Shown here piece after piece: positions 1-8,523 of a stretch of 19,197 nt of DNA. Position 1 is the first letter of the stretch, and every line of letters begins with the position of its first letter. Source of the DNA: Christensenella sp. UBA2853 (GTDB taxonomy: Bacteria; Bacillota; Clostridia; Christensenellales; Aristaeellaceae); assembly GCA_002350845.1 (NCBI GenBank), contig DEFL01000053.1, positions 1 through 19,197 on the forward strand. The letters are read 5' to 3'. The notes beneath the pieces are model-generated. The model was not told where the DNA came from. It worked only from the letters and a program-made list of their open reading frames with translations, and made no database searches. Position numbers and translations under genes: made by a program.

Positions 1-16
1 CTTTCCGTGAAGAGCC

Positions 17-53
17 AATAAAGAGGGCAGAAAGGTGAAATCACCTCTCTGCC
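17..53 (-). terminator. Probable terminator of the glycosidase operon
   Basis: An inverted repeat pairs GGCAGA (26-31) with TCTGCC (48-53) and AGGTG (33-37) with CACCT (42-46), with one internal mismatch and a 4-nt loop. Read on the minus strand the stem is followed by CTCTTTATT, a weak U-rich tail. It lies 35 bases past the GH18 stop codon, where the minus-strand operon should end. The short tail keeps confidence moderate. Confidence 0.55.
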
Positions 54-87
54 ATACGGATGTCGGGGGATCGGATGAATCCGAGTC

Positions 88-1113
88 TCAGTCCTTCAGA
101 TTCTGATACAGGGTGTCGAGGAGGACGCCGGTCGGATCACAGGTGTGCTCCCAGTAAAAGATGCCGGCATAATCCTCGCGGCGGATATACTCGCACTTTT
201 CCTTCAGGCTTCTCGGGTCGTCGAAGGAGAGGAACGTGCTGCCATTAAAGAGGAAAGGTGCCTTGGCCTCATCATCCCAGTAATAGACATAACCGTTCTT
301 GTTCAGAAAATCCTTTTCCAAAAGGGCCCAGTTGGGACCGTAGCCGCCGCCGGCCTTTGAAATCTGGAGGAAGCCATGGTTGCGGTCCTGAATGTTTTCC
401 CACTTGCGGGAATAGAACGCGGCACCCATCAGCAGTTTTTCCTTCGGGACGCCGCTGCGGACAAAGAGCCGGAGCGCCTGATCGCAGCTGTTCTGGAAAA
501 CGTCGCCGGTGGATGAATACAGCTGGGTGTGATGACCGGCCAGCGCGTGGAAGCCGCACTTGAGGTCATAGGTCATCAGATTGATAAAATCCAGATCCTT
601 TGAGACAGCGGCCAGATCCACACAGGTGGGATAATAGACATCGGCGCCGGCGGCCAGCGTCAGCAGGGGATGCTTTCCCTCCACCGTGTCCAGGGCCTGA
701 CGAAGGACTCTGCAGGTGGCGGTGAAGTTGGCGCGGTCGTCTTTGCTGACATCCTGATTGTTGGACGGAACACAGGGATACTCCCAGTCGATGTCCACGC
801 CGTCAAACCCAAGGCGCGTGACGACATCCACACAGCTTTTTCCAAAGGCTTCGCGAAGAGCAGGGTCTGCGCAGACCGTGGTGAAGGCGTTCATCTCACC
901 GTCATTGTTGACCAGGGAGAGACCGATCTTCAGCTCAGGGTTCCAGGCCCGGAGCTGCGCCATCTGGGCCATCATGGGCTCGACGTCATGGGTGACAATG
1001 GAGCCGTCCATCCGCAGTTTACCGAATGCCAGCTGGATATGGGTGAGTTTCTTTGCGTCCCGCTCATTGACGGTGCCCTGTCCGCTGACATAGGCCAGCA
1101 GTTTTTTGGCCAT
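88..1113 (-). CDS. GH18 family glycosidase (chitinase or endo-N-acetylglucosaminidase type), cytoplasmic
   Basis: This 341-residue protein is a glycoside hydrolase family 18 TIM barrel. The family signature DGVDIDWE is at residues 104-111, with Glu111 as the expected acid catalyst and Asp107/Asp109 beside it. NLMTYD (about 177-182) supplies the Tyr/Asp that stabilise the oxazolinium intermediate, and a late FYWE supplies the usual barrel-floor Trp. GH18 enzymes cut beta-1,4 bonds next to GlcNAc in chitin, peptidoglycan or the chitobiose core of N-glycans by substrate-assisted catalysis. There is no signal peptide, so it should act on imported oligosaccharides. The start is placed at MAKKLL because AGGAAAGG ends 9 nt upstream; the ATG three codons earlier abuts that site directly. 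It is the last gene of the operon, 25 nt after the DUF4434 gene. Its company with GH38 and GH130 favours an N-glycan core over chitin, but exact specificity is not readable from sequence. Confidence 0.88.
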   Translation of the reverse strand: MAKKLLAYVSGQGTVNERDAKKLTHIQLAFGKLRMDGSIVTHDVEPMMAQMAQLRAWNPELKIGLSLVNNDGEMNAFTTVCADPALREAFGKSCVDVVTRLGFDGVDIDWEYPCVPSNNQDVSKDDRANFTATCRVLRQALDTVEGKHPLLTLAAGADVYYPTCVDLAAVSKDLDFINLMTYDLKCGFHALAGHHTQLYSSTGDVFQNSCDQALRLFVRSGVPKEKLLMGAAFYSRKWENIQDRNHGFLQISKAGGGYGPNWALLEKDFLNKNGYVYYWDDEAKAPFLFNGSTFLSFDDPRSLKEKCEYIRREDYAGIFYWEHTCDPTGVLLDTLYQNLKD

Positions 1114-1138
1114 GGTATTCATCCTTTCCTGATTGAGT

Positions 1139-2116
1139 TCAGCTGTTTTCTGCATCACGGCAGGCACGGGCAAGCGCCTGATAATCCGCGTAGAGTTTTT
1201 CGGGCGAGTGATGGTCTCCGTAGCAGGCCGCAGACCCTGGGCGGGCCATCAGGCCGGGATAGGCATAACAGAGGATTTTCTCCACATGCGGGGAGACTGC
1301 GCGCATCTGCTGCTCAATGCGCTCAATGGGGGCAGGGAGCAGGGCACTTTTGTAGACCTGACCCTCAAAGGCGAAGACTTCCATATCGCACCAGAGGTGG
1401 CTGCGTCCGGCGAGATCATGCGCCTTTCGCAGTCCCTGGTAATACCCGCCGGTCTGTTCTGCAGTGGACTTTTCCACGCCGACTTCGTCCTGATAGGCGA
1501 TATAGTCGACATCCAGCTGACGCAGCTGCTCGACAAAGGTTTCGTCCGGAACAATCTTGTTGGTGCCGTACGGCGCGATGAGAATTTTTTTGGCAGGATC
1601 AATCGCGCGCAGAAAACGGCAGTAGCGCGCGGCGTAATCCATAAAGACAGGGGCAAAATAGGGGCCGGCTTCTGTTTCATCGGGCAGATACCAGCCGGCA
1701 AAGGCCGGGTTGGACGCATAGGCGGCGTAGAGGGTCTGTGCGGCCGTCTTTGCACGATCTTCCACCTCAGCACTGCGCATATTGCCGACAGGGTCGACCC
1801 AGTTTCCGTAAAAGCCGACGGAAAGATAGACGGACAGGTGCAGGCGCGCGGCCTCCTCCATGAGAATGTCCATGGCATTGGGACAGACCATGTCGCTCTG
1901 CGGGAAAACGGTGACGGGTGCATAGCTCTCCGCGGAATCGGCATAGGCGAGGGAGGAGCAGGTGAGCACGAGCGTATCCATGCCGAGCTCCGCCATATCG
2001 CTGATCATCGCTCTCCACTGATCGCCTGTAAAGTCATGCAGGGATGGATTGTAATGTAAGCCTTCTGCGGCAGAGTGATGACGGAACTCAAACCAGCAGC
2101 CTGTAATCAGTTTCAA
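1139..2116 (-). CDS. DUF4434-type TIM-barrel protein, putative glycosidase
   Basis: The 325-residue product resembles the DUF4434 family, predicted (alpha/beta)8 barrels related to glycoside hydrolases but with little biochemistry. The features behind this call are GWYLPDE (141-147), which places an acidic pair at a strand end, AYQDEVGV (about 207-214), and LWCDMEVF (241-248), which offers a second acidic pair on a later strand. Glu147 and Glu246 are candidate acid/base and nucleophile; this is inference from barrel topology. No signal peptide is present. The start codon is TTG: GGAGG lies 8 nt upstream and no in-frame ATG fits better. It sits between GH38 and GH18 genes with gaps of 15 and 25 nt, so it is co-transcribed and probably acts on the same glycan. 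Family assignment is from memory of its motifs; the function is unproven. Confidence 0.75.
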   Translation of the reverse strand: MKLITGCWFEFRHHSAAEGLHYNPSLHDFTGDQWRAMISDMAELGMDTLVLTCSSLAYADSAESYAPVTVFPQSDMVCPNAMDILMEEAARLHLSVYLSVGFYGNWVDPVGNMRSAEVEDRAKTAAQTLYAAYASNPAFAGWYLPDETEAGPYFAPVFMDYAARYCRFLRAIDPAKKILIAPYGTNKIVPDETFVEQLRQLDVDYIAYQDEVGVEKSTAEQTGGYYQGLRKAHDLAGRSHLWCDMEVFAFEGQVYKSALLPAPIERIEQQMRAVSPHVEKILCYAYPGLMARPGSAACYGDHHSPEKLYADYQALARACRDAENS

Positions 2117-2131
2117 TGCAATCGCCTCCGG

Positions 2132-5100
2132 TCAGTTCTCTTCTATGATGCGGAAGGAACAGATTTCATAGGGCTTGATGACAAACGGAATCTCCGTGCA
2201 GCCGTCGCCTGCGTCGCGGAAAGAGAGATCCTGGATCTTTTCCTCCAGACCGTTGCAGCTCTCCACATGCCGGACCGGACGGTTCCAGTACAGAGCGGTA
2301 CGGGTGCGTGCATTGTCGGTTTCATAGACACGGACAATCCAGCCGTTCCCATCCTCGGCCTGCTTGATGGTCTCGAGCATGACGTTGGCATCCGCCGTGT
2401 CAGCCAGGGAGAAGGCGCATCCGGGCGTGCCGCCGCGCACCGCCATGGCGGGCTGATTGAGGCAGTAGGCTTCCGGAATGGTTCCGCAGCGCCAGTCGCC
2501 TGCATGCGGATAGAGCGCATACGTGAAGATGTGCTCACCCTGGTCACATTCGGGGTTGGGCTCAATGCCGCTCTTGACAAGGGTCAGGGCAATGACGCCG
2601 TCCTTGACGGAATGGCCGTACTTGCAGTCGTTGAGGAGGCTGACGCCGTAGTGGCCTTCCGAGAAGTCCATCCACTTCTGGCCGCAGCTCTCAAAGCGTG
2701 CGACATCCCAGGACGTGTTCTGATGGACCTTGCGCTTCACATTGCCGAACTGGATTTCAAAGGTGGCTTCATCACTGTGAATGGCGGTGGGGAAGTAGAC
2801 CTTGAGCAGATGCTGATGGACGTGCCAGTCAAGCTTTGTCTCAAAATCGATGCGCCGGGAATCGGCGTAGAAATGGATTTTCTGCTCGACCGTGCACTTG
2901 CTGATGCGCCGCCTGATTTCCAGCGTGGCGCGCACCGGACCGCACTCGGTCCAGGCAAAGGACTCGAGGTCGTCCACGTCCCAGCCTTTCTCGGAATAAT
3001 AGATATCGATGTCCCAGTCGTCGTAATAAATGGGCTTGTCCTCATACATGCGCATGCGGTTGCCGCGCTCGCCGGGACGGAGCACATCGCGCTCCTCCTC
3101 CCGGTCATAGAGACGGGTGATAAAGCCCTGGGCATCGAACTCGACCTGATAGAACGGGGTTTCAATGGAATGTTCACCAATGGTGAAGGGCTCCATTTCT
3201 TCCGGTTCCTCGTCGGAGACCGTGAAGGTCCGGTAGCCTTTGGAGGGAAGGTTCTCAAGATACGCGAAGGCACCGTCCGGCGTCTGCTGAACCGGATAAA
3301 GCCGACCGTCGCTGTCGGAAAGCGCCGGGGCATTCAGTGCGCCGAGGGATACGATCTCGTCGGAGGTGAAGCCCTTGGTGTTGAAGACGGTCACCTCACC
3401 GGAATCACCGGCGAGCAGGTGCAGGCGCTCTTCCATGAGACCGGAGGCCGTATGCTGCAGCTCCTCATATTCTCTGCGGCTCACTTCGTAGACTTCACGA
3501 ATGGAGGAGCCGGGAAGAATATCGTGGAACTGGTTGATCAGGACGGTCTTCCACATCCTGTCCAGCGCTTCAGCAGGGTAGGCGGCCCGTGGGGCAGCGA
3601 GGGCGGAAATGGTTTCCAGATTCATGAGCGCAAACTCTGCCTTGCGGTTGCCGCGCTTGTTCTGGGCCATGGAGGTATAGGTGCCGCGGTGATACTCAAA
3701 GTACAGTTCGCCTTCCCAGGTGGGCAGACGATTGGACTTTCCGACGCGCTCTTTGAGTTCATCGAAATAGGTGCGGGCAAAGCACTGGCGCACTTTGGGC
3801 AGGCCGGTGATGCCGTACTCCATGCGGTCGGAGGTCTCGAGCATTTCACGGGTGGGACCGCCGCCTCCGTCCCCGTGGCCGTAGGAGACCAGAATATCGT
3901 TATTGATGGCTTTCTGCTGATAGCGCAGCCAGCCACCGATGAGGGCATCCGGATGCAGATTGCCGTTGTAGGTGGTGAAGAAATCGGTGACAGGCTGTCC
4001 GACACCCAAAGTGGTAATCAGGTGGGAGAGAATCTCCGTTCCATCGATGCCTTTCCACATAAAAGTGTCATAGGGCATCTTGTTAAACTGGTTCCAGGCC
4101 AGTTTAGTGGTCATGAAGTACTCGATGCCGCACAGCTTCATGATCTGAGGAAGGGCGCCGGAATACCCAAAGACATCCGGCAGCCAGAGGATCTTGTTGT
4201 CCACACCGAACTCTTCCCGGAAGAAGCGCTTGCCGTGGAGGAACTGACGAATCAGGCTCTCACCGCTGGTGAGGTTGGTGTCAGCTTCCACCCACATGCC
4301 GCCTTCCGGCTCCCAGCGGCCTTCACGGACACGCTCGCGGATCTTTTCAAAGAGTTCCGGATGCCGTTCCTTGAGGAAGACATACAGCTGGGGCTGACTG
4401 GACATGAAGCGGTAATGCGGATACTCGTCCATGAGCTTGAGGACGGTGGCAAACGAGCGGCAGGCTTTTTCACGGGTCTGCGCGACGGTCCACCACCAGG
4501 CCACGTCAATGTGTGTATGTCCGATGCAGCTGGCAATGACTTCATCATGCCCCCCGAGCTCTTCATAGAGGTGCTTCCGGATATAGGCGGAAGCCTCCCG
4601 GATACTGGCATAATAGGCTTCGGAATAAGGCTCGCGCAGATCCAGCAGGTTGACCGTGTCATTGATGACGCGCGTCAGATCCATGCGGCTGCGGCTCTCC
4701 TCATCCAGGCGGGAAAATGCCCGAAGCGGAACTTGGAGATCCCAGTAGAGGCTGTTGATTTCCGGGTCCACCTCCCACATTTCCGCAATGAGGCTGAACT
4801 CCGCATGAAGCGTGCCGGTATAGCTCTGCAGTTCGATATGGTAGGTCTGGCCGGCTTTGGCGCTCCGGGTGATGAGCACTTCCCGGTGGTTCATATCCAT
4901 GCCCTGGGAGACTTCACCGTCCACAAAGAGCAGGAACTGCGGATTCTTGGCATCATCCCACTCCTCGATCTGGGTGCGGAGATGAAACACCAGGGTTTTT
5001 CCGTCAAACGACTCAGGCACGGTCATATCCGCGCGGAACCAGTAGTGTTCGTCCGGTCCGTACCAGTGCATGGTCCGCCCGTCAAAGGGTGTAAAGGGGG

Positions 5101-5245
5101 AGGGATCGGCGAGCGCGTCAGCGGGCGTCACGAAATTGCCCTTCTTCATCTCCCATGAACTGAGGGCCACCTTCTGATGAACGGATTCCTTTTTCAGTTC
5201 ATTGCAGATGACCTGGGCACGCTTGTCAAGAAAAAACATGGGCAT
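2132..5245 (-). CDS. GH38 alpha-mannosidase
   Basis: This 1037-residue protein is a family 38 retaining alpha-mannosidase. An N-terminal beta-rich domain (1 to about 230) precedes the catalytic domain, which opens with the zinc-site motif HTHIDVAWWW (243-252). The nucleophile is Asp357 in LPDVFGYS, followed by an FMTTKLAWN-type segment and an FMWKGIDGTE motif. FHDILPGSS marks the middle helical domain, and the rest is the C-terminal beta-sandwich region. Length and motifs match the Ams1/MAN2C1-like class found in bacteria and in the cytosol of eukaryotes, which strips alpha-linked mannose from high-mannose glycans. There is no signal peptide. The start is ATG (MPMFFLD) with GGAGG 8 nt upstream; a GTG 18 bases earlier would precede that site. 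The GH130 stop codon is 14 nt away, so the genes form an operon. Linkage preference (1,2/1,3/1,6) cannot be told from sequence. Confidence 0.95.
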   Translation of the reverse strand: MPMFFLDKRAQVICNELKKESVHQKVALSSWEMKKGNFVTPADALADPSPFTPFDGRTMHWYGPDEHYWFRADMTVPESFDGKTLVFHLRTQIEEWDDAKNPQFLLFVDGEVSQGMDMNHREVLITRSAKAGQTYHIELQSYTGTLHAEFSLIAEMWEVDPEINSLYWDLQVPLRAFSRLDEESRSRMDLTRVINDTVNLLDLREPYSEAYYASIREASAYIRKHLYEELGGHDEVIASCIGHTHIDVAWWWTVAQTREKACRSFATVLKLMDEYPHYRFMSSQPQLYVFLKERHPELFEKIRERVREGRWEPEGGMWVEADTNLTSGESLIRQFLHGKRFFREEFGVDNKILWLPDVFGYSGALPQIMKLCGIEYFMTTKLAWNQFNKMPYDTFMWKGIDGTEILSHLITTLGVGQPVTDFFTTYNGNLHPDALIGGWLRYQQKAINNDILVSYGHGDGGGGPTREMLETSDRMEYGITGLPKVRQCFARTYFDELKERVGKSNRLPTWEGELYFEYHRGTYTSMAQNKRGNRKAEFALMNLETISALAAPRAAYPAEALDRMWKTVLINQFHDILPGSSIREVYEVSRREYEELQHTASGLMEERLHLLAGDSGEVTVFNTKGFTSDEIVSLGALNAPALSDSDGRLYPVQQTPDGAFAYLENLPSKGYRTFTVSDEEPEEMEPFTIGEHSIETPFYQVEFDAQGFITRLYDREEERDVLRPGERGNRMRMYEDKPIYYDDWDIDIYYSEKGWDVDDLESFAWTECGPVRATLEIRRRISKCTVEQKIHFYADSRRIDFETKLDWHVHQHLLKVYFPTAIHSDEATFEIQFGNVKRKVHQNTSWDVARFESCGQKWMDFSEGHYGVSLLNDCKYGHSVKDGVIALTLVKSGIEPNPECDQGEHIFTYALYPHAGDWRCGTIPEAYCLNQPAMAVRGGTPGCAFSLADTADANVMLETIKQAEDGNGWIVRVYETDNARTRTALYWNRPVRHVESCNGLEEKIQDLSFRDAGDGCTEIPFVIKPYEICSFRIIEEN

Positions 5246-5259
5246 GTGATTGTCCTCCG

Positions 5260-6249
5260 TCACACACTGTGCTGTTTGGTGAACTGAACCAGTTCGTCGA
5301 TCGTGGTAAAGGCCAGACCGGTTACGGTATCCGCGCAGCCGTAGTAGACGGCAATGCGTCCGGTATCCTTATCCGTGAGCGCGGCGCAGGGGAAGACGAC
5401 ATTGGGCACATCGCCGACGCATTCGTAGAGTTCCCACGGAGCCATGAGGTAGTCCCTGGAACGATACTTGACCTTCCACGGCTCATCCAGATCCAGAAGG
5501 GCGGTACCGACACGATAGACATAGCCGTTGCAGGTGGTGAGCACACCATGGTAAATCAGCAGCCAGCCTTCGTCGGTTTCAATCGGCGCAGGTCCCGGAC
5601 CGACCTTGGTGCTCTGCCAGGCGGAATAGTCGCTCTTGATGGTGCTGAAAACGAAGCGGTGGCGTCCCCAGAACTCCAGATCCTTGGACTGGCTCAGGTA
5701 GATATCGCCAAAGGGCGTGTGGCCGTTATCCGAAGGCCGGGAGAGCATCATATACATGCCGTTGATTTTGCGGGGGAAGAGCACGCCGTTGCGGTTGAAG
5801 GGCAGGAAGGCGTTCTCCAGCTGATGGAAGATCTTGAAATCTTCCGTCCAGGCAGCGCCGATGGTCGGGCCGTGATAGCCGTTGCACCAGGTGATGTAAT
5901 ACTTTCCTTCCAGCATGGTGATGCGGGCATCGTAGCGGTATTCCTTCTTCAGGATTTCCGGGTCCGCGTCTTCAAAGACGATCGGGTCATCCTCGATCTG
6001 CCAGTGATAACCATCCTTGGAGAAACCGGCGAACAGGTCCATACTGATGGAGCGGCTGTCACAGCGGAAAACGCCGGCAAACCCGTCGCGGAAGGGAACG
6101 ACTGCACTGTTGAAGACGCTGTTGGAACGCTTGTTTCCGTTGCGGCCGATGATGGGGTTCCCGCTGAAACGCCAGATCGGTTCTGTGCAGGACTGTGGCT
6201 TGTCTTCCCAGGGAATATTCGGGAGAGAAGTACCGGAGAGAATGTGCAT
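5260..6249 (-). CDS. GH130 beta-mannoside phosphorylase or hydrolase
   Basis: The 329-residue protein has the five-bladed beta-propeller pattern of glycoside hydrolase family 130. Asp107 in EYRYDARIT is the expected proton donor. NRNGVLFPRK, KVGPGPAP and LIYHGV carry the conserved Arg-Asn, Lys and His typical of the phosphorylase branch, which uses phosphate to split Man-beta-1,4-GlcNAc or Man-beta-1,4-Glc into mannose 1-phosphate and the second sugar. I judge phosphorylase more likely than hydrolase but cannot exclude a hydrolase subfamily. It is the first gene of the operon. The start is MHILSG, with AGGAAAGGAAG 7 nt upstream. Transcription should begin about 70 bases upstream from the promoter at 6328-6356. 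With GH38 next in the operon, a natural role is splitting the Man-beta-1,4-GlcNAc core after alpha-mannose removal. Confidence 0.9.
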   Translation of the reverse strand: MHILSGTSLPNIPWEDKPQSCTEPIWRFSGNPIIGRNGNKRSNSVFNSAVVPFRDGFAGVFRCDSRSISMDLFAGFSKDGYHWQIEDDPIVFEDADPEILKKEYRYDARITMLEGKYYITWCNGYHGPTIGAAWTEDFKIFHQLENAFLPFNRNGVLFPRKINGMYMMLSRPSDNGHTPFGDIYLSQSKDLEFWGRHRFVFSTIKSDYSAWQSTKVGPGPAPIETDEGWLLIYHGVLTTCNGYVYRVGTALLDLDEPWKVKYRSRDYLMAPWELYECVGDVPNVVFPCAALTDKDTGRIAVYYGCADTVTGLAFTTIDELVQFTKQHSV

Positions 6250-6291
6250 AACGACGCTTCCTTTCCTGATGAACATATATTTTGAAACGAA

Positions 6292-6306
6292 CTGCACCCT
6301 GTGCAG
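6292..6306. promoter_or_regulatory. Perfect inverted repeat in the glycosidase leader, possible operator
   Basis: CTGCAC (6292-6297) and GTGCAG (6301-6306) form a perfect 6-bp inverted repeat with a 3-bp spacer. It lies about 15-30 bases downstream of the predicted minus-strand start point, in the untranslated leader of GH130. Such a position suits a repressor site, though a small RNA hairpin is also possible. The regulator is unknown. Confidence 0.4.
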
Positions 6307-6327
6307 GGCAGATATACAGACACGCTG

Positions 6328-6356
6328 ATTGTATGCATTGCGTTTTTCATTGTCAA
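6328..6356 (-). promoter_or_regulatory. Sigma-A promoter of the glycosidase operon
   Basis: On the minus strand the -35 box is TTGACA (6351-6356, consensus) and the -10 box is TACAAT (6328-6333, 5 of 6), separated by 17 bp. The predicted start point is near 6321, giving a leader of about 72 nt before the GH130 ATG. It is divergent from the transporter promoter, with about 63 bp between the two -35 boxes. Confidence 0.85.
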
Positions 6357-6409
6357 GGAAGAATCGGAACAGAATTCAGGAAAAAGCTTTGCTCTTTTTG
6401 GTAGGGGAA

Positions 6410-6430
6410 TTGCATCATATTGACATGCAA
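6410..6430. promoter_or_regulatory. Inverted repeat over the -35 box of the transporter promoter
   Basis: TTGCAT (6410-6415) and ATGCAA (6425-6430) are perfect 6-bp arms with a 9-bp spacer. The repeat covers the -35 box at 6420-6425, so a bound dimeric regulator would block polymerase. This is a candidate operator seen by symmetry only. Confidence 0.4.
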
Positions 6431-6448
6431 AGGAAAAATGCGTATAAT
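6420..6448 (+). promoter_or_regulatory. Consensus sigma-A promoter of the sugar transporter
   Basis: TTGACA (6420-6425) and TATAAT (6443-6448) match consensus at all twelve positions with the optimal 17-bp spacer. The start point should be near 6455, leaving a leader of about 117 nt before the first permease. A promoter this strong ahead of a sugar-uptake operon suggests it is held in check by repression. Confidence 0.92.
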
Positions 6449-6470
6449 CCTGTTATCATCCTGTTATCAT
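6449..6470 (+). repeat. Tandem 11-bp direct repeat at the transcription start, candidate operator
   Basis: CCTGTTATCAT occurs twice with no gap (6449-6459 and 6460-6470), starting right after the -10 box and covering the predicted start point. Exact tandem 11-mers are one helical turn apart, so a protein could bind both copies on one DNA face. It may be an operator or the scar of a small duplication. Confidence 0.6.
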
Positions 6471-6571
6471 TGAAAAAACAGCTGGGATTGACTGCATGAT
6501 TTGCTGCAGCCAGTATTGTTTTTGTTGTTTTCAGAAAAGCATGTCCCGGGGAAGTGAAAGGAGCTGACGTC

Positions 6572-7552
6572 ATGAGTCTGACCAAAGCGAAACAGCCGGC
6601 AAAAAAGAAGAGCGGATCGAATGGCTCGTCGTTTGATAATCTGGAGATTTTCCTTCTCCACCTGCCGACCACGATCTGGTACCTCATTTTTTGCTATGCG
6701 CCGATGTTCGGTGTGATCATTGCCTTCAAGAATTACAAGCCGCGTCCCGGCAAGAGCTTCCTGTGGGCACTGCTCAACAACAGTAAATGGGTGGGGTTTG
6801 ACAATTTCAAATTCCTCTTCAAATCCTCCTATTTCCCGATCATGCTCAAGACCACGATTCTCTACAACATCGTGTTCATCATTCTGGGTATTCTGATCCC
6901 GGTGACCCTGGCCATCCTCTTCAACGAAATCTATTCCAAGAAGCTGGCCAAGACCTGTCAGACGATGATGTTCCTGCCGCACTTCCTGAGCTGGGTTGTT
7001 GTCAGCTACTTTGTATATGCGTTCCTGGCCACGGACAACGGTCTGATCAACCGCGCCTTCCATTTTGTGGAGGCCTCAACAGGGCAGAATCACAACTGGT
7101 ATCAGGATACGAACTTCTGGATGTACTTCCTGGTCTTCCTGAATGTATGGAAAGGCATGGGCTACTCCATGGTGGTGTACATGGCCTCCATCAGCGGCAT
7201 TGACGGGGAACTGTATGAGGCGGCGCTGATTGACGGCGCGTCCAAGTCCCAGCAGGTCAAGTACATCACCCTCCCGCTGCTGCGGCCGACCATCTCCATC
7301 ATGTTTATCATGGCTGTGGGCAACATCTTCCGCAGCGATTTCGGTCTGTTCTATCAGGCAACCCGCAACTCCGGCGCACTGACAAGCGTGACGCAGACCA
7401 TTGACGTGTATGTCTACAAAGCCCTGCTCGAACAGAGCAACGTCAACCTTTCCTCCGCTGCTGCCTTCCTGCAGTCCACTGTCGGCTGCATCACCATTGT
7501 GGCAGCCAATCTGATTGTCAAGAAGATTGATCCGGAAGCCGGATTGTTCTGA
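6572..7552 (+). CDS. ABC sugar transporter permease, LplB type
   Basis: This 326-residue integral membrane protein is one of two permeases of a carbohydrate importer of the LplB class. A polar N-terminal tail (1 to about 25) precedes about six membrane segments. The cytoplasmic EAA loop reads YEAALIDGASKSQQ followed by ITLPLL, the site that docks the ATPase. The start is the ATG of MSLTKAKQ, with AAAGGAG 8 nt upstream; a GTG six codons earlier has no ribosome site. It opens the operon behind the consensus promoter at 6420-6448, and the second permease follows after 34 bases. LplB/YtcP systems are typically linked to complex oligosaccharides such as glycan fragments. No ATP-binding subunit is encoded in the window, so a shared MsmX-type ATPase is expected elsewhere. 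Confidence 0.93.
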   Translation: MSLTKAKQPAKKKSGSNGSSFDNLEIFLLHLPTTIWYLIFCYAPMFGVIIAFKNYKPRPGKSFLWALLNNSKWVGFDNFKFLFKSSYFPIMLKTTILYNIVFIILGILIPVTLAILFNEIYSKKLAKTCQTMMFLPHFLSWVVVSYFVYAFLATDNGLINRAFHFVEASTGQNHNWYQDTNFWMYFLVFLNVWKGMGYSMVVYMASISGIDGELYEAALIDGASKSQQVKYITLPLLRPTISIMFIMAVGNIFRSDFGLFYQATRNSGALTSVTQTIDVYVYKALLEQSNVNLSSAAAFLQSTVGCITIVAANLIVKKIDPEAGLF

Positions 7553-7586
7553 TTGAAGCAGGAAAGGAAGAAAGGAGAGTTAGACG

Positions 7587-8507
7587 ATGGCCAAGAAAGC
7601 AAAAAACAGCGTATTGAAATATACACGGGTCAAGCCGTTTACGAATGTACTGATCAGCTGTCTGTTCATTTTTCTGGCACTGATCTGCCTGCTGCCTGCC
7701 CTGCTGGTGCTGATTGTATCCTTCTCTTCGGAAGCATCCATCAGAATGAAGGGCTACAGCTTTGTCCCCAATGAACTGAGTCTGGCCGCCTACGCCTATC
7801 TGGCTAGGCAGACGGGCTATATCGGCCGCGCATTCCTGAACTCCATCGGCGTGACCGTTGTCGGCACCGTGATCGGTCTGGTGACGACCTCGACCATGGG
7901 CTTCGCCCTCAGCCGTCCGAACTACCGGCTGAAATCATTCTTCACCTGGTTCATTTTCATCCCCATGCTCTTTTCCGGCGGTCTGGTCGCCAGCTACATG
8001 ATCAATGCACACATCCTGCATCTGAAAGATACGTACTGGGCCCTGATCTTACCAATCTGCTGTTCGAGCTTCTACTGCATTATCATGCGCACCTTCTTCC
8101 AGACCACCGTCCCGGATGCCATCATTGAATCGGCCAAGATCGACGGTGCGCGCATGATCCGCATTTTCGTTCAGATCGTGCTGCCCATTTCCCTTCCGGC
8201 CATTGCAACCATCGGTCTGTTCCTGACCTTCGCCTACTGGAATGACTGGATGATGGCCAAGTACTATATCTCCGGCAACAAGCATGACCTGTTCCCGCTG
8301 CAGTACGTGCTGATTTCACTGGAAGAAAACATTTCCTTCCTGACCCGCAATGCGCAGAACATGACCGCCGGTACAGCCTCCAACGTACCGTCTGAAACGG
8401 TCCGCATGGCCATGGTTGTGGTTTCCGTTGTACCGATTGCCCTGTCCTATCCTTTCTTCCAGAAATATTTCGTTTCCGGCCTGACGATCGGTGCTGTCAA
8501 GGGCTGA
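7587..8507 (+). CDS. ABC sugar transporter permease, YtcP type
   Basis: The 306-residue protein is the second permease of the importer, of the YtcP/MalG-like class. About six hydrophobic segments are visible, the first around residues 20-45. The EAA loop reads IESAKIDGARMIRI followed by VLPISLPAI. It ends FVSGLTIGAVKG, the usual C-terminus of this family. The ATG is preceded by AAAGGAGA at good spacing. It should pair with the LplB-type subunit upstream to form the membrane channel. The solute-binding protein gene starts 117 bases downstream, and that gap holds an extra promoter, so the permeases and binding protein can be made in different amounts. Confidence 0.93.
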   Translation: MAKKAKNSVLKYTRVKPFTNVLISCLFIFLALICLLPALLVLIVSFSSEASIRMKGYSFVPNELSLAAYAYLARQTGYIGRAFLNSIGVTVVGTVIGLVTTSTMGFALSRPNYRLKSFFTWFIFIPMLFSGGLVASYMINAHILHLKDTYWALILPICCSSFYCIIMRTFFQTTVPDAIIESAKIDGARMIRIFVQIVLPISLPAIATIGLFLTFAYWNDWMMAKYYISGNKHDLFPLQYVLISLEENISFLTRNAQNMTAGTASNVPSETVRMAMVVVSVVPIALSYPFFQKYFVSGLTIGAVKG

Positions 8508-8523
8508 TGGAATTTCTGGGAGA

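Noticed and set aside
670..2059. Two overlapping 300-codon plus-strand frames opposite GH18 and DUF4434
   Set aside because: They overlap each other and the real genes, have no ribosome sites and show shadow-type composition.
2075..5158. A 1027-codon open frame on the plus strand opposite GH38
   Set aside because: It is a high-GC antisense shadow: low-complexity Gly/Val/Ile/His composition, no family motif and no ribosome site, while the opposite strand encodes a full GH38 enzyme with all motifs.
6385..6402. AAAAAG / CTTTTT repeat between the divergent promoters as a terminator
   Set aside because: The stem is only A-T pairs, and it lies upstream of both start points, so no transcript is expected to end there.
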